A DNA stretch of 64,000 bases from Ditylenchus dipsaci (GCA_004194705.1 SADC01001289.1:124001-188000), one strand, 5' to 3'; positions 52,425 through 62,978 are shown, numbered from the stretch's first letter. Program-made: numbers and translations. The notes: a model not told the origin generated them from the letters alone.

Positions 52425-54103
52425 TAATTGAATGTTGCTAGCATAGAATTTGCGTGAGATTTACCAATTTTTTTTAAAGTGTCGATTAATGGAGTTTGTC
52501 GTTTAATAGAGTGTGGTTACATCGAAGTTTGACTTTACTGGACTTGTAGCTATAGCAAAACCTCAGAAAGGGCTGCCAAGATTTTTTTTTAATCAAGAAA
52601 TTTGCTTAAAATAAGGAAATTTTAGGGTATTTTTGCGAAATTTGGTATTCTATGCAGTGCTTATTGTTTATTTGCTGCTAAAAAATCAGTGCCGGAATGC
52701 ACCATTATAAAGTTTAAAGTTATAGTTAAAGTTAGAGTTATTGTTTAAAGTTAAATGCATCATTTTTATGGTGCATACGAAAGAGTTAAAGTTAAAGTTA
52801 GTGTTAAAGTTAAAGTTCAATGTTAATAGCCATGCACCATCACAAGGTTAAAGATATGTTAAAGATATAGTTCAAAGTTAATGTTAATGTTTGTGCAAAT
52901 GAACCATTTTAAGGTTGAAGTTATAGTTATAGTTAGTGTTTAATGTTAAAGTTTTTCGACATGCACCATTTAAAAAGATGAAACTAACATTTTGGAAGTA
53001 TTTTAGAACTAAGAAGCTAATATTGCTAATAATAATTGCTAATAAGCTGATAATATTATATCGAATTTCGTTTCTTTAGCTTCTGATACTTCTCATACTT
53101 CTGATACTTGCGCTCGACAGTTTGAGCAGCATTTTTTAAATGCTTTCTTGCCTGGCAACAAATTTCCTAGGTTGTCTTTCACCAATTCAGCCAGTCGAGC
53201 GGGCTTTTTCTTGAGAAAATCTTGTAGAAGTTTTGCTATCCATGAATTTCTGAAACAGTGATAATGTAATTGAATGTTGCTAGCATAGAATTTGCGTGAG
53301 ATTTACCAATTTTTTTAAAGTGTCGATTAATGGAGTTTGTCGTTTAATAGAGTGTGGTTACATCGAAGTTTGACTTTACTGGACTTGTAGCTATAGCAAA
53401 ACCTCAGAAAGGGCTGCCAAGATTTTTTTTAATCAAGAAATTTGCTTTAAAATAAGGAAATTTTAGGGTATTTTTGCGAAATTTGGTATTCTATGCAGTG
53501 CTTATTGTTTATTTGCTGCTAAAAAATCAGTGCCGGAATGCACCATTATAAAGTTTAAAGTTATAGTTAAAGTTAGAGTTATTGTTTAAAGTTAAATGCA
53601 TCATTTTTAATGGTGCATACGAAAGAGTTAAAGTTAAAGTTAGTGTTAAAGTTAAAGTTCAATGTTAATAGCCATGCACCATCACAAGGTTAAAGATATG
53701 TTAAAGAATAGTTCAAAGTTAATGTTAATGTTTGTGCAAATGAACCATTTTAAGGTTGAAGTTATAGTTATAGTTAGTGTTTAATGTTAAGTTTTTTCGA
53801 CATGCACCATTTAAAAAGATGAAACTAACATTTTGGAAGTATTTTAGAACTAAGAAGCTAATATTGCTAATAATAATTGCTAATAGCTGATAATATTATA
53901 TCGAATTTCGTTTCTTTAGCTTCTGATACTTCTCATACTTCTGATACTTGCGCTCGACAGTTTGAGCAGCATTTTTAAATGCTTTCTTGCCTGGCAACAA
54001 ATTTCCTAGGTTGTCTTTCACCAATTCAGCCAGTCGAGCGGCTTTTTCTTGAGAAAATCTTGTAGAAGTTTTGCTATCCATGAATTTCTGAAACAGTGAT
54101 AAT
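52425..54103. repeat. Direct tandem duplication of about 840 bp
   Basis: Copy 1 is 52425-53266 and copy 2 is 53267-54103; the junction word is TAAT. The copies are nearly identical and differ mostly by one-base length changes in homopolymers (for example runs of T, GCGGGC versus GCGGC). The unit spans the left end of the Harbinger-like element, its flanking hAT-MITE half and the small ORF. It is either a very recent duplication or an assembly duplicate. Confidence 0.9.
53896..54081 (-). CDS. Small basic protein, 61 residues, transposon-borne
   Basis: ATG at 54081 sits 6 nt after an acceptor-like CTGTTTCAG. The product reads MDSKTSTRFSQEKAARLAEL, VKDNLGNLLPGKKAFKNAAQ, then TVERKYQKYEKYQKLKK and a stop. 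The arrangement of a short RFSQEKAARLAELV helix and a very basic tail resembles the start of Myb/SANT-like DNA-binding proteins that accompany Harbinger transposases, but this is inference. The first tandem copy (about 53057-53239) has the same frame broken by one-base insertions. Confidence 0.4.
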   Translation of the reverse strand: MDSKTSTRFSQEKAARLAELVKDNLGNLLPGKKAFKNAAQTVERKYQKYEKYQKLKKRNSI

Positions 54104-54379
54104 TTAATGAAATTAAATACTTTCAAATATTAATAAGAGTTTTAAAATGATGCTGACACCATTAGCCACGTAAAAAAAACAAAATGGCAAAACATCTTCT
54201 CTCTCTCTTTACTTTATTTCACAATGCACGATCATTGATTATAAAAAAACATCGAAAAAAGATGTGAAGGAGCTTTCAGAATTATTTATAAGCTAAAATT
54301 CAAAGTACAGGGAAAAATATAAGTCAGCTTTTTGATAACAAAAGTGATTCGAAAATTTGGCAAGCAGCATTGAGGATGC

Positions 54380-55010
54380 TTTACAGGTAGTTCAGAGCGT
54401 AGCTTGAAATATTGGGGTGGTTTTAGGTCTTCAGAGTGTTTGGGGTAGTTCCGGGTGTTTAAGGTGATTCGAGATGGTTTGAAATGGTTCGGGGTGGTTG
54501 GGATGGTTGGGGTGGTTGGGGTGATTCGAGATGGTTTGGGATGATTTGGGATGATTCGAGATGGTTTGGGTGATTCGAGATGGTTTGGATGATTTGGAAT
54601 GATCCGAGAGGTTTGGAATGATCCGAGATGGTTTGGTGATTCGAGATGGTTTGGGATGATTTGGGATGATTCGAGATGTTTGGGTATTTGGGTGATTCGG
54701 GGTAGTTTGAGCGGGTTGGGGTGATTCGAGATAGTTTGGGGTAGTCTTGGGTGGTTCGCGGTAGTTTCAGACAATTTGGGGTGATTCGAGATGGTTTAGG
54801 ATGGTTTGGGTGGCTCGGGTGCTCGGGTGGTTTGGGTTGTTTTGGGTGGTTCAGGGGGTTTGGGACGGTTTGGGATGATTCGAGATGGTTTGGGATGGTT
54901 TGGGGTGCTTTGGGTTAGTTTTGTGTGATTTTGGGACGGTTCGGGTGATTCGGGCTCATTCGGGCTCTTCGGGGTGGTTTGGGGTAGTTTGATGTGATTC
55001 GGGATAGAGA
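54380..55010. repeat. GATTCGAGATGGTTTGGGAT minisatellite
   Basis: Roughly 25-30 imperfect units of 20-25 bp share ATTCGAGATGGTTTGGG. The long minus-strand Pro/Asn/Ser-rich frame across it is repeat translation. Related ACCATCCCAAACCACCC words recur at 35.6 and 62.45 kb. Confidence 0.85.
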
Positions 55011-55059
55011 GATAAAGTCTAAAGATAACGTTTAAAGTTCGATTTTTTCCACTGACACT

Positions 55060-55418
55060 TGGGGTTAAATGCACCATTATAGTTAAAGTTAATGTTCAAT
55101 GTTAAAGTTAAAGTTTAAAGTTAAATGCCCTAATGCACCTTTTTTTTAACTTTATCATGGTGTATACCAATTAACAATAACTTTAACTTCAAACTTAACT
55201 TTATAAATGGTGCATTTTGAAAAACTTTAACTTTATATTGGTGCATATCAAAAACATTAACTCTAACTTTAAAACTTTAACTCTATAATTGGTGCATACC
55301 AATAACTTTAACTTTAACATTATTTTTAACTTTAACTTTAACATTATGCACCCAATATGAAACAATAACTTTAACTTTGAACTTTAACTTTTAAACTTTA
55401 TAATGGTGCATTCCGGCA
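55060..55418. repeat. Right subterminal AACTTTAACTTTAA array
   Basis: Repeated AACTTTAACTTTAAC with GGTGCATA words, the inverse of the GTTAAAG arrays at 52.7-52.97 and 53.55-53.8 kb. Confidence 0.8.
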
Positions 55419-55509
55419 CAGATTTCGATACAAAATTCTGAATGAAAATAAGACTTGAAGTCCGAAAATAAGAACAAATTTTATAAATAAGGACATTTCG
55501 GAGCCCTGG

Positions 55510-56580
55510 TTTAACATCAAGTTAATCTATACTTTCTTATAGCTCGGAAGTAGGAGGTCGGATGTCAAAGTCAAATGGGAAGATGAAAGCGAGTAGTCTG
55601 TTTTCTGGACTTTTTTTATCAGCGTTTCATTTATTTTTTTTATAGTAAGGACCTTGAGAATGAATAACATCACTTTGCTTAACAAATAATGATAAAAAAC
55701 TATGAGAGCTGGGGAACTGAAAGACTCCAACATCTTACTTCAAATTATATTGTGGAATATTATATAACAAGCATGACAATTTCAGATAAAATCAAAAATA
55801 GTGGCATGTATATAAATAGAAGTAACACAAAAGCAAAAAAAAAATCAAATGTATACTGTTTTTAAGTCTCAGAAGCCCATTATTATTATCCAAATTTATA
55901 ATTTGTGAGTATGATACAACTGTTTTATGCTTAATATCCAGAATAATCTTTGAATTGATTTATCTAGGATTTGTAGAAAATGCCAAAAATATTGGCATTT
56001 TGTATTGTAAGGTAGGGACAAGCGTGATTTGGACAAAACCACCCTTGAAATTGAAAGTCTCATAAAATATGACTCAAACCCTAATGTTACCGAAATATAC
56101 AGAATCATTCATTCAAATTCGCGCCAAATCTTGGCACGACAATCAGTTTACTTACTCATAAAGCATTGCATACGATTATTATTATTATTTCTGTTGTCTG
56201 TACACAAATTTATTGTTTGTCACTGTAATTACGTTTCCATTTGTCTTTACGGATTTACAGCCATCAATGGGTGTCCGGTGAGAAGTCTCGAGATTGCACG
56301 CAGCACTCACGAACGACATTTACGAATCATCCGTCTGAAGCACTTACGAAAGATCTTCCGCTCTTCCGTTCGATCGCATCCTCTATGAAAACCTGTGAAG
56401 TTGATCAGCCATGCCAGCCCTCCAGCAACATTTAAGACTTGGTGGTGAGTTGAGTTTGATTTCATTCAGTAGTATCTATTTTGGTTAACCGGAAAAATCG
56501 AATAGTAACATCTTATTCCGCGGGCATACCTAGGTTAAGAGTATTGAGACGAGTCCTGATATCTTAAAAGAGATCAAAAC
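55510..56580. other. Non-coding DNA
   Basis: It includes a GTGTCCGGTGAGAAGTCTCG-led stretch (56270-56440) of more balanced composition that may be a retroelement relic. There are no supportable exons. Confidence 0.35.
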
Positions 56581-56587
56581 TAGTATG

Positions 56588-56840
56588 AATCTTAGCGACA
56601 TCAAAGCTGACAGAAAGAGTCACAAGTCCATCCAAACCAGTCTCCTCAAGGGACCTGGTACCCTTTCCGATCTCAGGCGTATCTCCTCTCATAAGATCCA
56701 CTTTCCTGCTCAGAGCTAATGTAAATCTTAGCGACATCAAAGCTGACAGTGCGACTCACAAGCTCATCCAAAACCAGTCTCTTCAAGGGATCTCGGTAAC
56801 TTTTCAGATCTCAGGCGTATCTCTTCTCATGAGATCCACA
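56588..56840. repeat. Two direct repeats of about 115 bp
   Basis: Unit 1 (56588-56703) and unit 2 (56724-56840) share AATCTTAGCGACATCAAAGC, CACAAG[TC][CT]CATCCA and ATCTCAGGCGTATCTC. Composition is less AT-rich than the surroundings. An AATAAAG polyadenylation-like word follows at 57150. This resembles retroelement untranslated or LTR sequence, but no coding region is seen. Confidence 0.65.
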
Positions 56841-57189
56841 TTACTCTGGGTTGAAGACCATTCGCACACTAAGACATTCGAGGCGTCGACGGACCTTAAA
56901 GATGACCTGCTCTTGGTTGCTCTTCAAGAAGAAGAAGTCCAGTCGTCGTCTTCAGCAAGTCGTGGTCCATGCCAACAGCCAGTCATCAGGGTCTCCAGCT
57001 CCGTACTCAACCGTCATCCTCATTCAGTGGTGGTCAAAGCCAGTCGACAGAAAACCAAGCATCCAGATGTGTTGAAGCCAGGGAACGAACAAGAAACTGG
57101 CGTACAGAATCTTTCATGTATGTGTGATATGAATTGTACGTGTGTATCTAATAAAGGGAAACCTTCAGACTTGTCTTAAGTGTGTGCGA

Positions 57190-58296
57190 TCAGTCTTCTA
57201 TTTTTACTGTATCGAATTTAGTTGTTTCGCTCAAATTTACCGCAAAAAAATTAATGAAAAACAGATTCTAAAACTGTTAGAAATTGTCTGGTAGTCAAAT
57301 ACAGGTACCCTCTAATACCTTTACCTTAATCCCCCAAGTCAAATTTTAATCCAAATTTAGTCAAAAAAAAAAATTTAAAGTTCCATCCACCGCCTGAAAA
57401 TATGTTTTCTACACGTTTCAGGACCTGAAAGAGCAGTTAAAACCATGGTGTACAAGAACAGCCAAATTGCTGAATCTTTGGCATCTGTATTTACTAAAAA
57501 ACAGCGAAAATGCAGCAAAAATTTTTTTTTGCTATTTTTGCTGCATTTTTGCTGAATCCGGTTAAGTTTATTACCGTATTTCCCTAATAAGCGCCCCGGG
57601 GCGCTTATTTTTCAAACCCCTAAAAATCAGAAAATTTTGAATTCGATTTTGAGATTTTCGGGTGCTCAACCAAAATCTGAAAAGTGGAATCAGTGGAGCT
57701 ATAATTAAGAAAAGGTATTAAACAGCTTTGCAAAAAATTGCTTCTACACTGAGGTCCAGACCCTCAAAGTCGAAGGGGGCGCTTATTAGAGGGGGGGGCG
57801 CTTATTAGAGGAAATACGGTATCCACTTTCAGACCAAAAATTTTACTACATTTTGAGATTTTTTTGGGCAAAAGTGACCACGAAAAAAAGTGAAGAAACA
57901 GGCTAGAAAAGAAAAGTCACTAAAAAGTTAGCAAATGCTCTGAAAAAAATAAATAAATCATATTTGAACAATTGAACACAGAAATCGCACTAGAAATGCC
58001 GTTTTGGAATTCAATTCTAGCCACGGATAATTTTTTCTTTAGGTGAAATTTGATTATTGATAACAAAACCATTACTAATCACATGTGATGCTTTTTAGGC
58101 TCAGCCCTTAGGTTTTGGCTTAGGCTTTTGGCCTAGGGCTGAGGAACAAACCATATTAATTTCAGCGTTTTTTCAAAAAAAATGGTTTTAGGTAGCCCTG
58201 AAAATTATTGGGGGGAAGAGGTGTGGAAATGGGGTGCTGTAAAATATTTATTAATAAAGAAGTCTGAATACCGTTCCACACAAACTCTTGTTACAG
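57190..58296. other. Non-coding DNA before the third pepsin-like fragment
   Basis: It contains a family A MITE at 57572-57821 (TACCGTATTTCCCTAATAAG to CTTATTAGAGGAAATACGGTA, split as ends) and otherwise AT-rich sequence. No upstream pepsin-like exons were found. Confidence 0.5.
57572..57821. mobile_element. Family A MITE, 250 bp
   Basis: The left end is TACCGTATTTCCCTAATAAG and the right end AGAGGAAATACGGTA. The centre-left reads GCGCCCCGGGGCGC. Its core is nearly identical to the copy at 60665-60916. Confidence 0.85.
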
Positions 58297-58920
58297 CACT
58301 TTCTACGGAGATGGGTCTTCTGTTGTCACTATCGGAGTTATTGACAGTGAACATTGTCAGCCCAATTATATATATACTCCACAAAACTCCAACAAGTATT
58401 ATCCTTACACCTTTCATGTTTCTTCACTCGAAATGACTATAAATGGAACAAAACAACAACTTTACCTTAATAAGACTTTAATTGTACAGCCGTTTTCGCC
58501 TTACATGTATTTACCAATTCCCTTGAACCTTATCTTGTTAATGCCACTTACGCCTTCTATAGTTCTAATCATGCTGTTACATCGTGGATTGCGATGTCAG
58601 CAAAGCAGCCAAATTAATTTTCAACGTAGGTGGAGAAGACGATACAACTTCCAGTGCTAACAAACAGCTAGTTATTTCGGCAGCTGATTATGTTGCTTAT
58701 GAAGTTGTTTCATATTAGCGTTTATCTTTTTACTCTTAACAAAAATTGTTTTTAGATATCATACGACTATTGCTATTTAACAGCTGTTTTTTTAAGTGAA
58801 AGCATGGACAAGCTTGATATGAATTTTCAGTTCATGGACAATCACTGTTTGGCCTACAACATAAAAGACAAGACTATTGGGATTGCTGATTCTAAGACTT
58901 TGATAAATTCCACAAAATAA
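58297..58920 (+). pseudogene. Third pepsin-fold protein, last two exons only
   Basis: Exons 58297-58703 and 58756-58920 match the last two exons of the 9.8-17.3 kb gene in position, phase and (after two single-base corrections at 58515-58516 and 58576-58577) length (409 nt versus 409 nt). The text reads FYGDGSSVVTIGVIDSEHCQ, YPYTFHVSSLEMTINGTKQ, then CDVSKAAKLIFNVGGEDD, SANKQLVISAADYVAYE and NHCLAYNIKDKTIGIADSK, ending TAA. The second DTGT site reads QPFS: even the Asp is gone. The acceptor TTACAG before 58297 is good, but no N-lobe exons lie upstream, so it is a 3' fragment or the window hides distant exons. Confidence 0.72.
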
Positions 58921-60664
58921 AATTTGAATCTTTGTACAATTTTCACATGCTATAACAACGGACAAAACAGACTATCAAGATCTTTCTATGCCCTAAGGCT
59001 CAAAAATTCTGAAAATTTTTGTTTTTGATTGTTGGTAAGATTTACTTCATGCAATAGATCGGATAGTCGGCTAGATTTGCGTTTTACGATAGTGTGTGCA
59101 CCTCAAATCCAAGCTTTGAAGTGGTCGCGGGGGCTTACAAGAAACCCTCCGGGGTGTGATTCTGAGGACCCTATTGCGTTAATTTTTTTTGGTGAATATT
59201 GTTGTGTTATGTCCTGTAAAACGGTTTCCTGCTGTAATCGTACGGCCCTCTAAAAGGACCGAAAACGAAAAAGTGTATACTTTTCAGAAAAAAGCAAACT
59301 GCAGCGTGGCGCAGCACAAACACGGCCACTTGAAAAAAATTTGCGTAAGTAGCTCCTTGCCACATCGATTTCCCCAGGAAAATCGATGACAGTGGTTAAG
59401 CTAGCTAGGAGCTTTTTGGTGTTTCTCTTTATCATATCCGGCCGTTATTGTGGAGGTTTCCGAAGACTTGCCACCCGAAAATCGGAAGCCAACCGGGCAA
59501 AGGGTTACGTACTTTATTTTTTTTAAGGTGGCCGAAATTTTTTTGCGCCACCTATAAAGTATACCATTGTAACCGGACATTGGTATAGAATAGAGAGGTT
59601 TATTTATTAGATTAAACACACTATATTAGATATAATTAAACCGTTTACAGTTACAATATAAACACGCAGATCCGCCGCACAATCCAAAATACAAATACAG
59701 GTGCGAGGCGCCTAAGTGCCTATGTTGTTTCGGGAACATTGGTTGTTCATGTAATTAGTAGTTGGGTAGATTTATTTTCGGTGCGTTCAATGGTTAGGCA
59801 ATCATCCCACTCATTTGATAATACTAACTTCGATATTGGCCATATCCCTCGCTATCTCGCTATCCTCGCCTACCGCCCATTCCTCGCTACCCGGAGACAC
59901 ATTACGTGTCACCTATACAGTCGACTTGATTTAAAGGACCATAGCCGTCGCCGACAACGAGAATTTAATGTTTGAATTCGCGCGGGACAGTTCTTTTTCG
60001 TCTTTCATTGTACTCTTTTCGAGTCATTCGAAGCAAGTCAAAAGAGTACAGTGCGAGACGAAAGTTTTACAGTCTATTAAGACATTGTGTTTTTTTGTTG
60101 AGCAATAAATAAAAATAAAATTTATAATGTACTTAAAATATGGTTCTGAAATCATATTAAAAAAGCAAAAAAATCAGGATCATTCTTTTCGTCTCGAGAC
60201 TATCTCCTTAACAGTATAACTCAGATAGTTCTTTGTAATTGTTTCTCTCAACTTTTTAAAATTTTTCTAAAAATATTTTTTGACATTTTTTTCTATCCTA
60301 ATTTCTTAATTTTCTTTAATCGGAATGACTAAAATGTGCTACACTTAAAAAACTTTTAGTGTTAGTATGCATCAGTTGTTTTTGCTATACTTTTTTGTTT
60401 GATTAAATAAAATACATCAAATTGATTTTTCACCGAGTTAATGATTCTTGAACTGAGTGAAATATTTTCGCCAGCTAATTTTACATTTTCTGCTGATGGA
60501 TTTTTGCTCAGGCCCTCAAATCGAAAATGTCAAATCGAAAAAATTGCTGTGATAAGTGAGAAAGTTTTTGTGGAAAGTCATAATTCTAAACAAGAATATA
60601 CTATACTTTTTGATCGAATCTAAGTAAAAAAATTTTTAGTTCACAAAGAGTGCTTTAGATGTGC
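58921..60664. other. Non-coding DNA with an LTR-like stretch on the minus strand
   Basis: 59570-59920 read on the minus strand has a GC-rich start, AATAAATAAACC near 59600 and a TGTCCGGTTACA end followed by ATGGTATAC; it could be a retroelement LTR. 59935-60075 repeats part of the foldback at 14951-15150. There are no exons. Confidence 0.3.
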
Positions 60665-60916
60665 TACCGTATTTCCTCTTATAAGCGCAATGGGCGCTTA
60701 TTTTTCAAACCCCCAAAAATCTGAAAATTAGGAATTCGATTTCGAGATTTTTGGGTACTCAACCAAAATCTAAAAAGTGGAATCAGTAGAGCTCGTGGGA
60801 GTTAAGAAAACGTATCAAACAGCTTTGCAAAAAATTGCTTCTACACTGAGGTCCAGACCTTCAAAGTCTAGGGGGGCCTTATTAGAACGGGGGCGCTTAT
60901 TAGAGGAAATACGGTA
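60665..60916. mobile_element. Family A MITE, 252 bp
   Basis: The left end is TACCGTATTTCCTCTTATAA and the right end TTATTAGAGGAAATACGGTA. This is one of the best-preserved copies. Confidence 0.88.
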
Positions 60917-61448
60917 TTTTTTACTTTGACTCATTCTTGTCGTATCAGTGTTATTTGCTGTCAGTGTTATTTGAAGTGTGAACAAGGTCTCTTCAAGGTT
61001 CTATTCCAACAAAGTATTTGTTTGATTTTACATCAGGAATGCCATATGTCTTTTTTAAAAAGATTCGTTTTTTTGGACCCTGAATATATTTTTATTCTAG
61101 AAGTTTCAGACAAAGTCTTTTTTTTCGCTTCAAAATGGCAATAAGCACTAGGTTGAATGGACTTTTTCCCTCAAATCCCTGTTTTTTGACCAAATGTCAT
61201 TTTTTAAATTTTGAGATGGCAGCCCTTTTTTACATGCATTATATGAATGTAGGAAAAACTAAAAAATTATTTTATTTAGAAACTTTAGGTAACAGAAAAC
61301 AGAAAATTTAACAGGAAATTGTACGAACCTTAATGTTCGTAGAATGAAGAGAAAGGGGGCTCGGCGTGTCAAATGCGAAATTTAAAAAATCAAACATTGA
61401 AATTTATTTTTTATTTAAAGACAATCGTAAAAATTTATGATTTTACTC
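60917..61448. other. Non-coding DNA
   Basis: A Phe/Cys-rich plus-strand frame (60926-61144) lacks splice context or similarity. I see nothing else. Confidence 0.3.
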
Positions 61449-61675
61449 CAGGGTTGCCAGATTTGTTTTCAAAAAATAAGGACATTTGCTCAAAATGAAA
61501 AAAATATTTTGGCAAAAATATGCTTTTTTAAACCGAGAGCGAATCCCGGTGGTAGCAGAAATTGCCAGAGACAAAGTTGGCGCCAAAGTTGCCAACTTTG
61601 CCAATGTTGCACCAAAGTTGAACAATAGGGGGGACCATGCAATTTTTGTACCAAAAAATAAGTAGGTGTACACAA

Positions 61676-61960
61676 TCAAACTTTATTCAAAACGAACATA
61701 AATAAAATTCTATTCCTTATCAAACAATCTATCAAACTCATCGATTTCTTCCACAATATTATTTTCCTCAACATTTTCTTCCTCTTCTGAATCCGGCTCA
61801 TCCGATTTATTCCTTTGTTTCGGTTTCTTGAGCAAATTGGCGTGCTAAGCATGTCTGTTGCGTTTCCATTGTAATAAGCCGGACAGAACTTGCATGTAGC
61901 TACGGTTTTCTTTTTGCCATTGACCACTTCTTCACTCGATGTGAAAAATTGTCAGCTCCA
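61676..61960 (-). pseudogene. BED zinc-finger remnant of a hAT transposase
   Basis: The minus strand reads VVNGKKKTVATCKFC then PAYYNGNAT, the Cys-x2-Cys half and the basic lead-in of a BED finger, the DNA-binding domain at the N-terminus of many hAT transposases. A frame change just before VVNGKKK separates it from SHRVKK. The His pair is not visible. Downstream is an acidic/Lys stretch with stops, and no transposase core follows. Confidence 0.6.
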
Positions 61961-62297
61961 GTGCTTTGGATTTCCATTGATTAGCCTTAAACACAATTAA
62001 ATGCAGGAAAAGCAGTCATGTGAGGGTTCCGCCATAAACACGGCTCCTCAAACCAACAAATCGATTAGGCGAAATACCCAGACAAAGGCACGTAAAACCA
62101 GAGAAAGAGTGGGTTAAAAAAACCAAGAAAAGCACTCGAAAAAGAGTTGTTTCGAAGAAAAAAATTCATTTTATCCAGTGTGTACCCGTTTTTCAATATC
62201 AGTTTTATCTACATCGCTTTTTTCAACTTTGGCATAATTTTGACTAGGTTTGCCAAAGTTGCCAACTTTGGCATTGGACAACCCTAAAAAATTACTT

Positions 62298-62720
62298 GGA
62301 TCGCTCAAAATCCCAACCCAGAGTGGCCAGAAGACCTTGAAAGATGGTTTTTTGGGGGTTTACTAAAGGGGGAGTGAACTTTTTGCTAAAATTTGATTGG
62401 GCGCATCAGATTTCCAATCCGATCGGCTGAATCGCTAAGAATTTCACCCTGAACCATTCTCAACCATCTTAAACCACCCTAAGCACTGATTTAGGGTAGT
62501 TAGATACTGGTCTGGAGCAGTTTGGGATGGTTTATGGTTGTTTAAGATGGTTGAGAATGGTTCAGGGTGAAATTCTGAGCGATGCAGCCGATCCGACTGG
62601 AATTCTGATCCGCCCAATAGAATTCTCGCAAAATTTTACTGCCCTTAGTAAGCCCCGAAAAACCAATTTTCAGGGGCTTCTGGCCACTCTGGGTTGGGAT
62701 TTTGAGCGATCCAAGTCATT
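62298..62720. repeat. 420-bp palindrome within the hAT-type element
   Basis: Arms TGGATCGCTCAAAATCCCAA and TTGGGATTTTGAGCGATCCA, with inner arms CACCCTGAACCATTCTCAAC and GTTGAGAATGGTTCAGGGTG. The tip carries AACCACCCTAAG repeats of the minisatellite type seen at 54.4 kb. Confidence 0.85.
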
Positions 62721-62759
62721 TTTGACTATAAAATTCGGATTCCCGTGAAATTTACTGCA

Positions 62760-62900
62760 GTATCTCACCGAAAATTCAAATTTGACGGGGTAAACCAGTA
62801 ATTTGACGCGGTAAATGAGTATTTTGCTCAAAATTTAAAATTGACGGGGTAATAAAATAATTTGACGGGGTAAATCAGTAATTTGGCGGAGTAAATTAGT
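62760..62900. repeat. TTTGACGGGGTAAA tandem repeat
   Basis: About five units of TTTGACGGGGTAAATCAGTA, 24-28 bp each. Confidence 0.75.
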
Positions 62901-62978
62901 TACAGCCATAAGGGAATATTTGTCATGGGATTCCGAAAAAAAGACAAATCTTTTTGAAAAGGACATATGACAGCCCTG

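Larger units (their letters stand above)
52690..55418. mobile_element. Harbinger-like TIR element with GTTAAA-rich termini
   Basis: It starts TGCCGGAATGCACCATTATA and ends TATAATGGTGCATTCCGGCA, flanked by direct CAG (52687-52689 and 55419-55421). A 3-bp CWG/TWA duplication is characteristic of PIF/Harbinger elements. Subterminal regions are GTTAAAGTTATAG-type repeats, inverted at the right end (AACTTTAACTTTAAC). It is inserted in a hAT-type MITE whose halves remain at about 52569-52686 and 55422-55508. Inside are a small basic ORF and a minisatellite. No transposase was found. Confidence 0.7.
61449..62978. mobile_element. 1.5-kb hAT-type element with BED-finger remnant
   Basis: It starts CAGGGTTGCCAGATTTG and ends TGACAGCCCTG, with the AATAAGGACATTTGCTC / AAAATATGCT words of the 1439-1651 MITE just inside. 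It contains a BED zinc-finger remnant, GCCAACTTTGCCAATGTTGC inverted repeats (about 61576 and 62258) and a nested 420-bp palindrome (62298-62720). No matching 8-bp flanks remain (TTTTACTC versus AATTAATT). Confidence 0.6.

Noticed and set aside
54286..55077. Long Pro/Asn/Ser-rich minus-strand frames
   Set aside because: They are translations of the GATTCGAGATGGTTTGGG minisatellite; the repeat unit, not selection, keeps the frame open.
56829..57179. 116-codon plus-strand frame
   Set aside because: The start lies inside the second 115-bp repeat unit, and a second frame of 74 codons is also open. It is compositionally odd but resembles no family; I treat it as part of the repeat or retroelement relic.
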